This document shows, piece after piece, positions 28,969-36,345 of a stretch of DNA of 64,000 nt. The position numbers and the translations under genes were made by a program. Each line of letters begins with the position of its first letter. The first letter of the stretch is position 1. This DNA is from Castellaniella sp047971665 (GTDB taxonomy: Bacteria; Pseudomonadota; Gammaproteobacteria; Burkholderiales; Burkholderiaceae_B): assembly GCF_047971665.1 (NCBI RefSeq), contig NZ_JBKEAA010000021.1, positions 47,947 to 111,946 of the forward strand. Direction: 5' to 3'. The notes under the pieces were generated by a model. That model did not search any database, was not told the DNA's origin, and saw nothing but the letters and a program-made list of their open reading frames with translations.

Positions 28969-30123
28969 ATGAACGCACCTCAGGACTGGGACCCACGCGC
29001 ACCCGAAGTCCTCGCCGACCCGATCGCCGCCTACGACAACATGCGCCAACGCTGCCCGGTCGCCCACAGCGACTATCTGCATTATTCCGTCTTCCGCCAC
29101 ACCGACGTCACCCGGATCCTGCTGGACCACGAGACCTTCAGCAACAAGGCTTCGCGCCATGTCTCCGTGCCCAACAGCATGGATCCTCCCGAGCACAAGG
29201 CCTATCGCAAACTGATCGAGCCCTACTTCAGCCCGGACCGGATCGCGGCTTTCGAGCCGGTCTGTCACCGGCTCTGTGCCGAACTGGTCGCCGCGCTGCC
29301 GCGCGAAGCCTGTGTCGAAATCATGTCCGGTCTGGCGAACCCTTTCGCGCTGCGCATGCAGTGCGCCTTCCTGGGCTGGCCCGACTGTCTGCACGAACCA
29401 CTGCGGCAATGGATCGACAAAAAGAACGCCGCCACGCTCTCGGGCGAGCCCAAGGCGCTCGCCGCCGTGGCCACCGAATTCGACGCGACCATCCGCGCCC
29501 TGCTCAAAGTCCGCCGCGACGCAGGCGAACAGGCGCCCGACGACGCCACCACGCGGCTGTTGCGCGAGACTGTGAGCGGTCGGCCCCTGACCGAGGACGA
29601 AATCGTCAGTATCCTGCGCAACTGGGCTGTCGGCGAACTCGGCACCATGGCCTCGAGCATCGGCATCATCGCGCACTACCTGGCCACCCACTCCGAACTG
29701 CAGGACCAATTGCGCCAGCAACCGGAACTGATCCGGCCAGCCAATGACGAGATCCTGCGCATCCACGCGCCGCTCATCTCCAACCGCCGCGCCACCACCT
29801 GTCCGGTGCGACTGGGCGATGCGCAGATTCAGGCCGGCGAGCGGATCACGCTGATCTGGGCCTCAGCCAACCGCGATGAAGAGGTCTTCGGCGATCCCGA
29901 CGAATTCCGCCTCGACCGTGATCCATCCCTGAACCTGCTCTACGGCGCGGGAATCCATGTCTGTCCGGGGGCGCCGCTGGCGCGACTCGAAATCGAAGCC
30001 ATGATCCGCGCGCTGCTGAAGCACACGCGCACGCTGGCGCCGGTGGCCGACCAGCCCCCGATCCCGGCCATCTATCCCGCCAGCGGCTATCGGCAGGTCA
30101 CGTTGCAATTACACAACGCTTGA
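28969..30123 (+). CDS. Bacterial cytochrome P450
   Basis: 384 residues, typical of soluble class I bacterial P450s. The ATG at 28969 follows AAGGAA. The haem-ligand loop is intact with Cys332 in IHVCPGAPLARLE, and the K-helix E-x-x-R is seen in NDEILR. The I-helix reads AVGELGTMASS, which departs from the common A-G-x-D/E-T-T oxygen-activation motif, so it may use an altered proton relay. No ferredoxin or ferredoxin reductase gene adjoins it. Substrate unknown. Monocistronic in appearance. Confidence 0.92.
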   Translation: MNAPQDWDPRAPEVLADPIAAYDNMRQRCPVAHSDYLHYSVFRHTDVTRILLDHETFSNKASRHVSVPNSMDPPEHKAYRKLIEPYFSPDRIAAFEPVCHRLCAELVAALPREACVEIMSGLANPFALRMQCAFLGWPDCLHEPLRQWIDKKNAATLSGEPKALAAVATEFDATIRALLKVRRDAGEQAPDDATTRLLRETVSGRPLTEDEIVSILRNWAVGELGTMASSIGIIAHYLATHSELQDQLRQQPELIRPANDEILRIHAPLISNRRATTCPVRLGDAQIQAGERITLIWASANRDEEVFGDPDEFRLDRDPSLNLLYGAGIHVCPGAPLARLEIEAMIRALLKHTRTLAPVADQPPIPAIYPASGYRQVTLQLHNA

Positions 30124-30273
30124 GGCGCTGAGCGCCCCGATCAGCGGGTTTCCGCGCCCGATGGGCGGCCTGTCCACGGGCCGACGCGCCCATTCTCTGT
30201 AGCAAGGTCTACAATTAAGTCATAAACAATCAGGGTCCATATTGCCCTGGCCTATCGGAGAGACCTGCCTGCC

Positions 30274-31116
30274 ATGTGTCAGTTATTGGGCATGAATTGC
30301 GCCACGCCCACGGACATCACGTTTTCCTTCACTGGATTTGCCGCCCGCGGCGGCGGGACTGACCATCACGCAGACGGCTTCGGCATCGCCTTCTACGAAA
30401 ATCGCGGCTCACGCTGCTTCCTGGACAATGCGCCCTGCTGCCGCTCCCCAGTCGCCGACCTGATCAAGCACTACCCGATCAAGTCCCGCAACGTCATCGC
30501 ACACATTCGCAAGGCCACCCAGGGCTCGCTGGAACTGGAAAACTGCCATCCCTTCATGCGCGAGCTGTGGGGGCGGCACTGGCTGTTCGCCCACAATGGC
30601 GACCTGAAGGATTTCGATCCCGATCTGCGCGGCACCCATATGCCGATCGGCCAGACCGACAGCGAACGGGCCTTCTGCACCATGATGGACGGGTTGCGCG
30701 AGCGCTTCGTCGCCCACGAGCCGGAAGACACGGAATTATTCGCTGCCGTGGCCGAGATGACGGCCGAGCTCACCTGCTACGGGGTGTTCAATTTCCTGCT
30801 GTCCAATGGGCGCTGCATGCTGGCGCATTGCTCCACGCACCTGTACTATATCGTCCGCGCCTGGCCCTTCCAGGTGGCGCACCTGGTCGATACCGACATG
30901 TCTGTCGATTTTTCCCGGACCAACGCCCGCGCCGACTGCGTCTCGGTCATCACGACCAAGCCCTTGACGGACAACGAGACCTGGACCGTGTTCAACCCGG
31001 GCGAACTGGTGATGTTCGTCGATGGCCGGCCTCAAGCCAGCCAGATCATCGAGATCCCTGAAGACGTCCAGCGCCGCAACCTGGCCAATCGGGCCTGTGC
31101 CGACGCGGCGGCATGA
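30274..31116 (+). CDS. YafJ-like class II glutamine amidotransferase
   Basis: 280 residues. The mature N-terminal nucleophile is Cys2 (MCQLLGMN), as required for Ntn-type glutaminases. RKATQGSLELENCHPF and LFAHNGDL are the conserved glutamine-binding motifs of the GATase_4/YafJ-EgtC group. No synthase domain is fused, so the ammonia acceptor is unknown. Its stop overlaps the next start (ATGA), so translation is coupled. Confidence 0.85.
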   Translation: MCQLLGMNCATPTDITFSFTGFAARGGGTDHHADGFGIAFYENRGSRCFLDNAPCCRSPVADLIKHYPIKSRNVIAHIRKATQGSLELENCHPFMRELWGRHWLFAHNGDLKDFDPDLRGTHMPIGQTDSERAFCTMMDGLRERFVAHEPEDTELFAAVAEMTAELTCYGVFNFLLSNGRCMLAHCSTHLYYIVRAWPFQVAHLVDTDMSVDFSRTNARADCVSVITTKPLTDNETWTVFNPGELVMFVDGRPQASQIIEIPEDVQRRNLANRACADAAA

Positions 31117-31343
31117 ACAGGGCGGACCTGCCCCCCATGAGAGAGATGAACGCTTTTCGTGACCCTCTGGACGATCCCCGGCCCGAGGAGCCCGTCGAGC
31201 CTGATCTCAACGAATGCTGCGGCAACGGCTGCGAGCCCTGCGTGTTCGACACCTACGCCGAAGAAAGGCGGGTCTGGCAGCAGGCCGTGAAAGCATGGGA
31301 AGCACGGCATCCGGACCAGGCCGACACAGAGCAGTCCTCCTGA
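31113..31343 (+). CDS. Oxidoreductase-like domain small Cys-rich protein
   Basis: 76 residues. The core NECCGNGCEPCVFDTYAEE matches the short oxidoreductase-like (PF09791-type) domain, a Cys-rich motif (Cys-Cys-x3-Cys-x2-Cys) also found at the end of some eukaryotic proteins; its biochemical role is not established. An alternative ATG at residue 10 or 12 exists, but the ATGA overlap with the amidotransferase favours 31113. Confidence 0.75.
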   Translation: MNRADLPPMREMNAFRDPLDDPRPEEPVEPDLNECCGNGCEPCVFDTYAEERRVWQQAVKAWEARHPDQADTEQSS

Positions 31344-31511
31344 ATCAGGCTCCACGGATCAAGCCCGAGGACGCGAAACACCCCTCTCCCGGCGCAATGC
31401 CGCAGCGCGCAGCGGCCGGACAACCTTGCTGGGCATAGGGTTCCCGGCGGTTTTCCCGCACGGCGTTTCTATAATTCAAAGCTCGATCCACCTCTCCAGG
31501 AATGACGTACC

Positions 31512-31772
31512 GTGGCTTCCGACGCTATCCCCATGTTCGCTGAAAACACCTACCCCCTCGATGCGCGCGGCATCGCCAAACGCTTCCGACACGCGGCCAT
31601 CTTCGGCGCGTTGTCAGCGCTGCAACCGGGGGAGACCATGCGCTTCTGTAATGATCATGATCCCCTGCCGCTGCTGCAGCAACTGAAAAATCATTTCGGT
31701 GAAAATATCCAGTTCGAATATCTGGCCCGCAATCCTGGCGAAATCGTCATCGACTTTCACATCGTGCCCTGA
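31512..31772 (+). CDS. DUF2249 domain protein
   Basis: 86 residues from a GTG preceded by AGGAATGAC; an ATG at 31533 would give 79. The sequence LDARGIAKRFRHAAIFGALSALQPGETMRFCNDHDPLPLLQQL is characteristic of DUF2249, small TusA/SirA-like folds frequent near denitrification and nitric-oxide-response genes. A TATAAT hexamer sits at 31470-31475, about 37 bp upstream, and may be its -10. A second DUF2249 gene occurs at 43994. Confidence 0.8.
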   Translation: MASDAIPMFAENTYPLDARGIAKRFRHAAIFGALSALQPGETMRFCNDHDPLPLLQQLKNHFGENIQFEYLARNPGEIVIDFHIVP

Positions 31773-31868
31773 TCGCGTCAGGCGCAAGCGCCTGTCAGAA
31801 ACCGCTCACTGGGCGCCTTCCGGCAAGAAGTGAGCGCCCTCTGAAAAAAACCAAGCGGATCAAAAAAA

Positions 31869-31906
31869 CACCCCAAGGGTTGGATCGATGTCCAACCCTT
31901 GGGGTG
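31869..31906 (-). terminator. Strong intrinsic terminator
   Basis: Perfect 16-bp inverted repeat (31869-31884 with 31891-31906, 6-nt loop; arm begins CACCCCAAGG). Read leftward the stem is followed by T7 (31862-31868), so it terminates the gene at 31948-32628; for the DUF2249 gene it could work as a stem without U-tract. Confidence 0.93.
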
Positions 31907-31947
31907 CAGTTCATCCCGGGGTGGCTTTTATTGTAGAGGGCCCGTGC

Positions 31948-32628
31948 TCACTGTGGAGGCAGTCCCAGCGGGATCTGGCTCAGGTCCGGCGACGGTGGCG
32001 CCGGCATGTCCAGAGTGCCAGGCGCGGGCGGGGTGGTTTTCAGCAGCTCCACACGGAACTGATCACCGTAGGCAAGCAGGCCGGCGTCGCGTTCATGCAG
32101 CGCATCGACCACCTGCTGCACTGCAGCCTGGGGTTGGCCGGCGGCGGCCTGGAACAGGAGCGCCAGCTGGCCCAGGATCTCGGTCAGGTCCTGCACCTCG
32201 GGCTGCGTCCCCAGAACCGCCCGCCCCGTGTGCTCACGCCCCTGCTCATCTCGATAGGCGGCCTCATAGACCTGACCCGGAAAACCGGCGACCGTCTCTT
32301 TAGGGCCGACCGGTTCGAGCCGGATCAGTGAGCCGATCATGTCCGGAGACCCTTGAGCTTTCGCGCGTCGGCTCATCATCCGGGTCAGCATGGCGCCATC
32401 CATGACCAGTGGCTGACCGGCAACCTGCATGACCATATACAAGCGGCCGCCGCGCATCAGCAGATAGCCCGGGGATGTGCCGGGCATGTCGACGCGCGCG
32501 TCCTGCCCGACAAAGGACACCGTCACGGTCTGTCCGCCGATCTTGACGGTCGCGACCCCCGCCGCCAGGGCGTCCACCTGGACGGCCCAGCCCAACACCA
32601 GTAGCACGCATGCGAACCACCGCTTCAT
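31948..32628 (-). CDS. Periplasmic protein of unknown function
   Basis: 226 residues. The N-terminus is a signal peptide (MKRWFACVLLVLGWAVQVDALAAG, only partly quoted as motif: ACVLLVLGWAV). The mature part is predicted beta-rich (VKIGGQTVTVSF, YLLMRGGRLYMVM), and resembles DUF4412-type proteins whose segments report on a bound ligand or metal, but I would not commit to a family. The tail is proline-rich (PPAPGTLDMPAPPSP). Followed by a strong terminator; monocistronic. Confidence 0.7.
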   Translation of the reverse strand: MKRWFACVLLVLGWAVQVDALAAGVATVKIGGQTVTVSFVGQDARVDMPGTSPGYLLMRGGRLYMVMQVAGQPLVMDGAMLTRMMSRRAKAQGSPDMIGSLIRLEPVGPKETVAGFPGQVYEAAYRDEQGREHTGRAVLGTQPEVQDLTEILGQLALLFQAAAGQPQAAVQQVVDALHERDAGLLAYGDQFRVELLKTTPPAPGTLDMPAPPSPDLSQIPLGLPPQ

Positions 32629-32764
32629 GATTTCACCTCTCATGGATCCGAAGAATGGAGGACACGATAGCGGCTTTGCCCGGCATCGAACAGGAGGTGA
32701 CGCTGCGCAAGTGTGTCAGAACATTGCCCGCCTCGCTCACAGAGTTGTCCCACCATGGCCATCC

Positions 32765-32778
32765 TTGACCCCCATCAA
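32765..32778. promoter_or_regulatory. FNR-type box upstream of nrdD
   Basis: TTGAC, 4 bp, ATCAA: 9 of 10 positions match the FNR/Anr consensus TTGAT-N4-ATCAA. A TACTAT -10-like hexamer at 32813-32818 lies about 40 bp downstream, compatible with FNR-type activation under anoxia. Confidence 0.75.
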
Positions 32779-32811
32779 GCCTGATGAAAAAAAATGAAGA
32801 TTTGCTTGATG

Positions 32812-32827
32812 GTACTATATATTGTGT
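32812..32827. promoter_or_regulatory. NrdR box 1
   Basis: GTACTATATATTGTGT matches the NrdR consensus acaCwAtATaTwGtgt at all 13 positions from the capital C onward. NrdR is the dATP/ATP-sensing repressor of ribonucleotide reductase operons. Confidence 0.88.
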
Positions 32828-32842
32828 TTACGATTTAAAAAC

Positions 32843-32858
32843 ACACAATATATAGAGG
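32843..32858. promoter_or_regulatory. NrdR box 2
   Basis: ACACAATATATAGAGG matches the NrdR consensus except the last few positions. Its centre is 31 bp (three helical turns) from box 1, the usual spacing of paired NrdR boxes. Its 3' end overlaps the AGAGG Shine-Dalgarno of nrdD. Confidence 0.88.
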
Positions 32859-32866
32859 TAACGAGG

Positions 32867-34651
32867 ATGTCCTTCTCTCAGCATCAAACCCCGTCAGGCT
32901 CTCCGACCGAGCGCCCCGTCCCCAACGTGGACGTGATCCGCTCCATCGACGAATACCTGCGACAGCAGGACTGGCGCGTCAATGCCAACGCCAATCAGGG
33001 GTACTCGCTGGGCGGTCTGATCCTGAACACCTCGGGCAAGATGATTGCCAATTACTGGCTCAGCCACGTCTATCCGGAAACCATCGGCCAGGCGCATCGT
33101 CAGGGCGACCTCCACATTCACGACCTGGACATGCTGTCGGGCTACTGCGCCGGCTGGTCGCTGCGCACCCTGCTCGAGGAAGGACTGAACGGCGTGCCCG
33201 GCAAGATCGAATCCGCGCCGCCGCGCCATATGTCCAGCGCGGTCGGCCAGATCGTCAATTTCCTGGGCACGCTGCAGAACGAATGGGCCGGCGCCCAGGC
33301 ATTCAGCTCTTTCGACACCTACATGGCGCCCTTCATCCGCAAGGACGACATGTCTTATGCCGAGGTGCGCCAGTACATCCAGGAACTGATCTTCAACCTC
33401 AACGTGCCGTCGCGCTGGGGCACGCAGACCCCCTTCACCAATCTGACCTTCGACTGGGTCTGCCCAGAGGATCTGCGCAGTCAGACCCCGCGGATCGGCG
33501 GCCAGGCCATGGCCTTCACCTACGGTGAGCTGCAGGCCGAGATGGACATGATCAACCGCGCCTATATCGAGGTCATGATGGCGGGCGACGCGCGCGGTCG
33601 CGCCTTCACCTTTCCCATCCCGACCTACAACATCACTCCCGATTTCGACTGGCACAGCCCCAACGCCGAACGGCTGTTCGAGATGACCGCCAGGTACGGA
33701 CTGCCCTACTTCCAGAATTTCATCAATTCGGAACTCAAGCCGAACATGATCCGCTCCATGTGCTGCCGCCTGCAACTGGATCTGCGCGAACTGCTCAAAC
33801 GCGGCAACGGGCTGTTCGGCTCGGCCGAGCAGACCGGGTCCCTGGGAGTCGTGACGATCAATTGCGCGCGTCTGGGCTATCTGTACGCCGGTGACGAGGC
33901 GGGTCTGTTCGCCCGCCTGGACGCGCTGCTGGACCTGGGCCGCGACAGCCTGGAGATCAAGCGCCGCGTGATCCAGGAGCACATGGACAACGGTCTGTTC
34001 CCCTACACGCGCCGCTACCTGGGCACCCTGGGCAATCACTTCTCCACGCTGGGGGTCAACGGCATCAACGAAATGATCCGCAATTTCACCGCAGACGAAC
34101 ACGACCTGACCAGCCCCTGGGGTCATGCCTGCGCGGTCCGCCTGCTGGACCACGTGCGCGCCCGCATGATCGAATTCCAGGAGGCCACCGGTCATCTGTA
34201 CAACCTGGAGGCCACGCCCGCCGAGGGCACGACCTACCGCTTCGCCAAAGAAGACCGCGCCCGCTGGCCGGACATCCTGCAGGCCGGGACGGACGACATG
34301 CCCTACTACACCAACTCGTCCCAGCTGCCGGTGGGCTTCACGGACGATCCCTTCGAAGCCCTGGAACGCCAGGACGAGCTCCAGCGCAAGTACACCGGCG
34401 GCACCGTGCTGCACCTGTACATGACCGAACCGCTGTCCTCGACCGACGCCTGCCGCGAACTGGTACGGCGCACCCTCGGGCGTTTTTCCCTGCCCTACAT
34501 CACGATCACGCCCACCTTCTCCATCTGCCCGAAACACGGCTACCTGCCGGGCCGGCACGACTTCTGCCCGCACTGCGACGACGAACTCATCGCCCGCAAG
34601 CGGCAAGCGGCGGCACAGACAGACGCCCCTGCGCAACAAGCCGCCGCCTGA
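32867..34651 (+). CDS. nrdD: Anaerobic ribonucleoside-triphosphate reductase, catalytic part without glycyl-radical tail
   Basis: 594 residues; ATG at 32867 follows AGAGG. Class III reductase signatures are present: GDLHIHDLD, SFDTYMAPF, NLNVPSRWGTQTPFTNLT, MCCRLQLDL and GVVTINCARLGY. The zinc-binding end is seen as ICPKHGYLPG and FCPHCDDE. The protein then stops after an Ala/Gln-rich tail, before the R-V-x-G-Y glycyl-radical loop that normally ends NrdD (about 670-700 residues in relatives). That loop is encoded by the next gene. It makes dNTPs from NTPs without oxygen, using formate or thioredoxin. First gene of nrdD-tail-nrdG under FNR and NrdR boxes. Confidence 0.93.
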   Translation: MSFSQHQTPSGSPTERPVPNVDVIRSIDEYLRQQDWRVNANANQGYSLGGLILNTSGKMIANYWLSHVYPETIGQAHRQGDLHIHDLDMLSGYCAGWSLRTLLEEGLNGVPGKIESAPPRHMSSAVGQIVNFLGTLQNEWAGAQAFSSFDTYMAPFIRKDDMSYAEVRQYIQELIFNLNVPSRWGTQTPFTNLTFDWVCPEDLRSQTPRIGGQAMAFTYGELQAEMDMINRAYIEVMMAGDARGRAFTFPIPTYNITPDFDWHSPNAERLFEMTARYGLPYFQNFINSELKPNMIRSMCCRLQLDLRELLKRGNGLFGSAEQTGSLGVVTINCARLGYLYAGDEAGLFARLDALLDLGRDSLEIKRRVIQEHMDNGLFPYTRRYLGTLGNHFSTLGVNGINEMIRNFTADEHDLTSPWGHACAVRLLDHVRARMIEFQEATGHLYNLEATPAEGTTYRFAKEDRARWPDILQAGTDDMPYYTNSSQLPVGFTDDPFEALERQDELQRKYTGGTVLHLYMTEPLSSTDACRELVRRTLGRFSLPYITITPTFSICPKHGYLPGRHDFCPHCDDELIARKRQAAAQTDAPAQQAAA

Positions 34652-34746
34652 CCGGACGCCCCGCGACGCCGTGCCCGCTTTCCCATCCGGCCTTGCGATC
34701 CGCCGTTCTCATCCGTTTTTACACCCACGTTCAAAAGGAGCATTTC

Positions 34747-34929
34747 ATGCAATCGACCCCCATCACCCTGGACAACGCCGAACGCCAACCCTGCGAAATC
34801 TGGACCCGCGTCATGGGCTATCACCGGCCCATGTCGTCCTTCAACATCGGCAAGAAAGGCGAATTCCACGAGCGCCGCTTCTTCGTTGAACGACACGCCG
34901 GACAGGCGCCCGCCCGCCAGCCGGCCTGA
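34747..34929 (+). CDS. Stand-alone glycyl-radical C-terminal subunit of NrdD
   Basis: 60 residues with a strong AAAAGGAG Shine-Dalgarno (6-nt spacing). CEIWTRVMGYHRPMSSFN followed by GKKGEFHERRFF is the C-terminal glycyl-radical segment of class III reductases, the radical-bearing Gly being Gly24 in RVMGY. Cys16 directly before it could complete the zinc site of the main subunit. The 95-bp spacer and dedicated ribosome-binding site argue for a true split gene, not a sequencing frameshift. By analogy GrcA (YfiD) is a free glycyl-radical part for pyruvate formate-lyase. Confidence 0.85.
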   Translation: MQSTPITLDNAERQPCEIWTRVMGYHRPMSSFNIGKKGEFHERRFFVERHAGQAPARQPA

Positions 34930-34971
34930 TCCTCTCACATGGCTCCTTCCGTCGGGCGGGAGCCTTTCGAC

Positions 34972-35742
34972 ATGCACACAACGCTGACATCTCCCTCATC
35001 CACCCCTCTCGTGCGCATCCGGCCTGGTCGCGCGTCCAGCGCCCGCCTGAAAACCGGTGGGCTGGTGCCGTTCACCGCCACGGACTATCCCGGGCTGCTG
35101 GCGGCCGTCGTCTTCGTGCAAGGCTGCCCCTGGCGCTGCGGCTATTGCCATAATCTGCACCTGCAGCCGCGCACGGCCGACAGCCCGCTGGACTGGAACG
35201 ACGTCCTGGCGTTTCTGACCCGCCGGGTCGGCCTGATTGACGGCGTGGTCTTCAGCGGCGGCGAACCCACCATGGACCCGGGACTTGGCGACGCCATCCG
35301 GAAGGTCCGCGCGCTGGGCTACCGCATCGGCCTGCACACCGGCGGCACCCACCCGCGCCGCCTGGCGCAGGTGCTGCCCGACATCGACTGGGTGGGGCTC
35401 GACATCAAGGCCGCATTCCAGGACTATGCCCGCGTCACGCAGGTGGCCGGCAGCGGCGAGCCCGCGCGCGCCAGCTTGCAGGCCGTGCTGGACAGCGGAG
35501 TCGATTTCGAATGCCGCACCACCGCCCACCCCGACCTGATCGATGCCGAAGGTCTGCTGTCGCTGGGCCGCACGCTGGCCGGCCTGGGCGTCCGGCACTA
35601 CGCGGTGCAGGTATTCCGCCCGCAGGGCTGCGAGGACGCGGTCCTGAACGCGCACGGCCAGTCGCTGCGGAACTGGCCGGGCTCGGCCGTGCGCGACACG
35701 CTGACGTCCCTGTTCGATTCATTCGAATTGCGGCATGGTTGA
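34972..35742 (+). CDS. nrdG: Anaerobic ribonucleotide reductase activating enzyme (radical SAM)
   Basis: 256 residues from the ATG at 34972 (GGGAG upstream); an ATG at 34939 adds 11 residues and has no Shine-Dalgarno. The radical-SAM cluster motif is Cys52-x3-Cys56-x2-Cys59 (GCPWRCGYCH), followed by the GGE-type SAM motif FSGGEPTMDP. The sequence is of the NrdG2 type, longer than E. coli NrdG. It generates the glycyl radical, here presumably on the separate 60-residue subunit. Converges on soxG with 9 bp between stops. Confidence 0.92.
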   Translation: MHTTLTSPSSTPLVRIRPGRASSARLKTGGLVPFTATDYPGLLAAVVFVQGCPWRCGYCHNLHLQPRTADSPLDWNDVLAFLTRRVGLIDGVVFSGGEPTMDPGLGDAIRKVRALGYRIGLHTGGTHPRRLAQVLPDIDWVGLDIKAAFQDYARVTQVAGSGEPARASLQAVLDSGVDFECRTTAHPDLIDAEGLLSLGRTLAGLGVRHYAVQVFRPQGCEDAVLNAHGQSLRNWPGSAVRDTLTSLFDSFELRHG

Positions 35743-35751
35743 CGACGGACA

Positions 35752-36345
35752 TCAGCCCTGCATGGCATCCAGCAGCAGGCGCACGGTGTAATCGGCAAAA
35801 CTGCGCCGCACGATCAGCTCCCAGTCCTCGCCGCGCTCGTCCAGCGGACGCAGCAGCACGCCGGCCTTGAAAAAATGGGACTGGGCGCACTGGCCAGGCG
35901 TCAGGACGCGCGGATGCAAGTCGAGCGGACATCCCGCGTTCAACACGTCACGCGCCCCCGGTCCATGCAGCCGCACCACCGCATAACCGCTGCTCTGATC
36001 CGTCACGGCAAACCAATGCCCCGCCAGCGCCCGACCGATACGCCCGGCCAGATCGACCGCAGCCTCGGCCTGCGTCTGCAGCAACCATTCGTCTGGGCCC
36101 AGCCACAGCGCCAGCACATCCCGCTCCTGCGCCACGGTATTGGGGATGACCGGCAGTTCCAGCCCCAGGTCCGCGCGCAAGGCGTTCTGGATCGCCCCAT
36201 GACCGGGATCGGCGCGCAGGTTCACCAGGCCGATCAGGGGCTGCTCGCTCAGGAGGACATGCGCCGGCGTGCCCTGCCGCAACGGCGCATCAGCGTCCGT
36301 GCGCAGGCCCGCCAGCGGTGTCTGCGGCTTGATTTCAATCGACAT
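35752..36345 (-). CDS. soxG: Sarcosine oxidase gamma subunit
   Basis: 197 residues. The start lies inside the end of soxA (11-bp overlap). Motifs such as LGPDEWLLQ, VTDQSSGYAVVRLHGPGARDVLNAGCPLDL (partly quoted: VVRLHGPGARDVLN) and RSFADYTVRLLLDAM are typical of SoxG, which is a GcvT-like fold lacking catalytic residues. It completes the alpha-beta-gamma-delta complex that oxidises sarcosine to glycine with transfer of the methyl carbon to tetrahydrofolate. Confidence 0.93.
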   Translation of the reverse strand: MSIEIKPQTPLAGLRTDADAPLRQGTPAHVLLSEQPLIGLVNLRADPGHGAIQNALRADLGLELPVIPNTVAQERDVLALWLGPDEWLLQTQAEAAVDLAGRIGRALAGHWFAVTDQSSGYAVVRLHGPGARDVLNAGCPLDLHPRVLTPGQCAQSHFFKAGVLLRPLDERGEDWELIVRRSFADYTVRLLLDAMQG

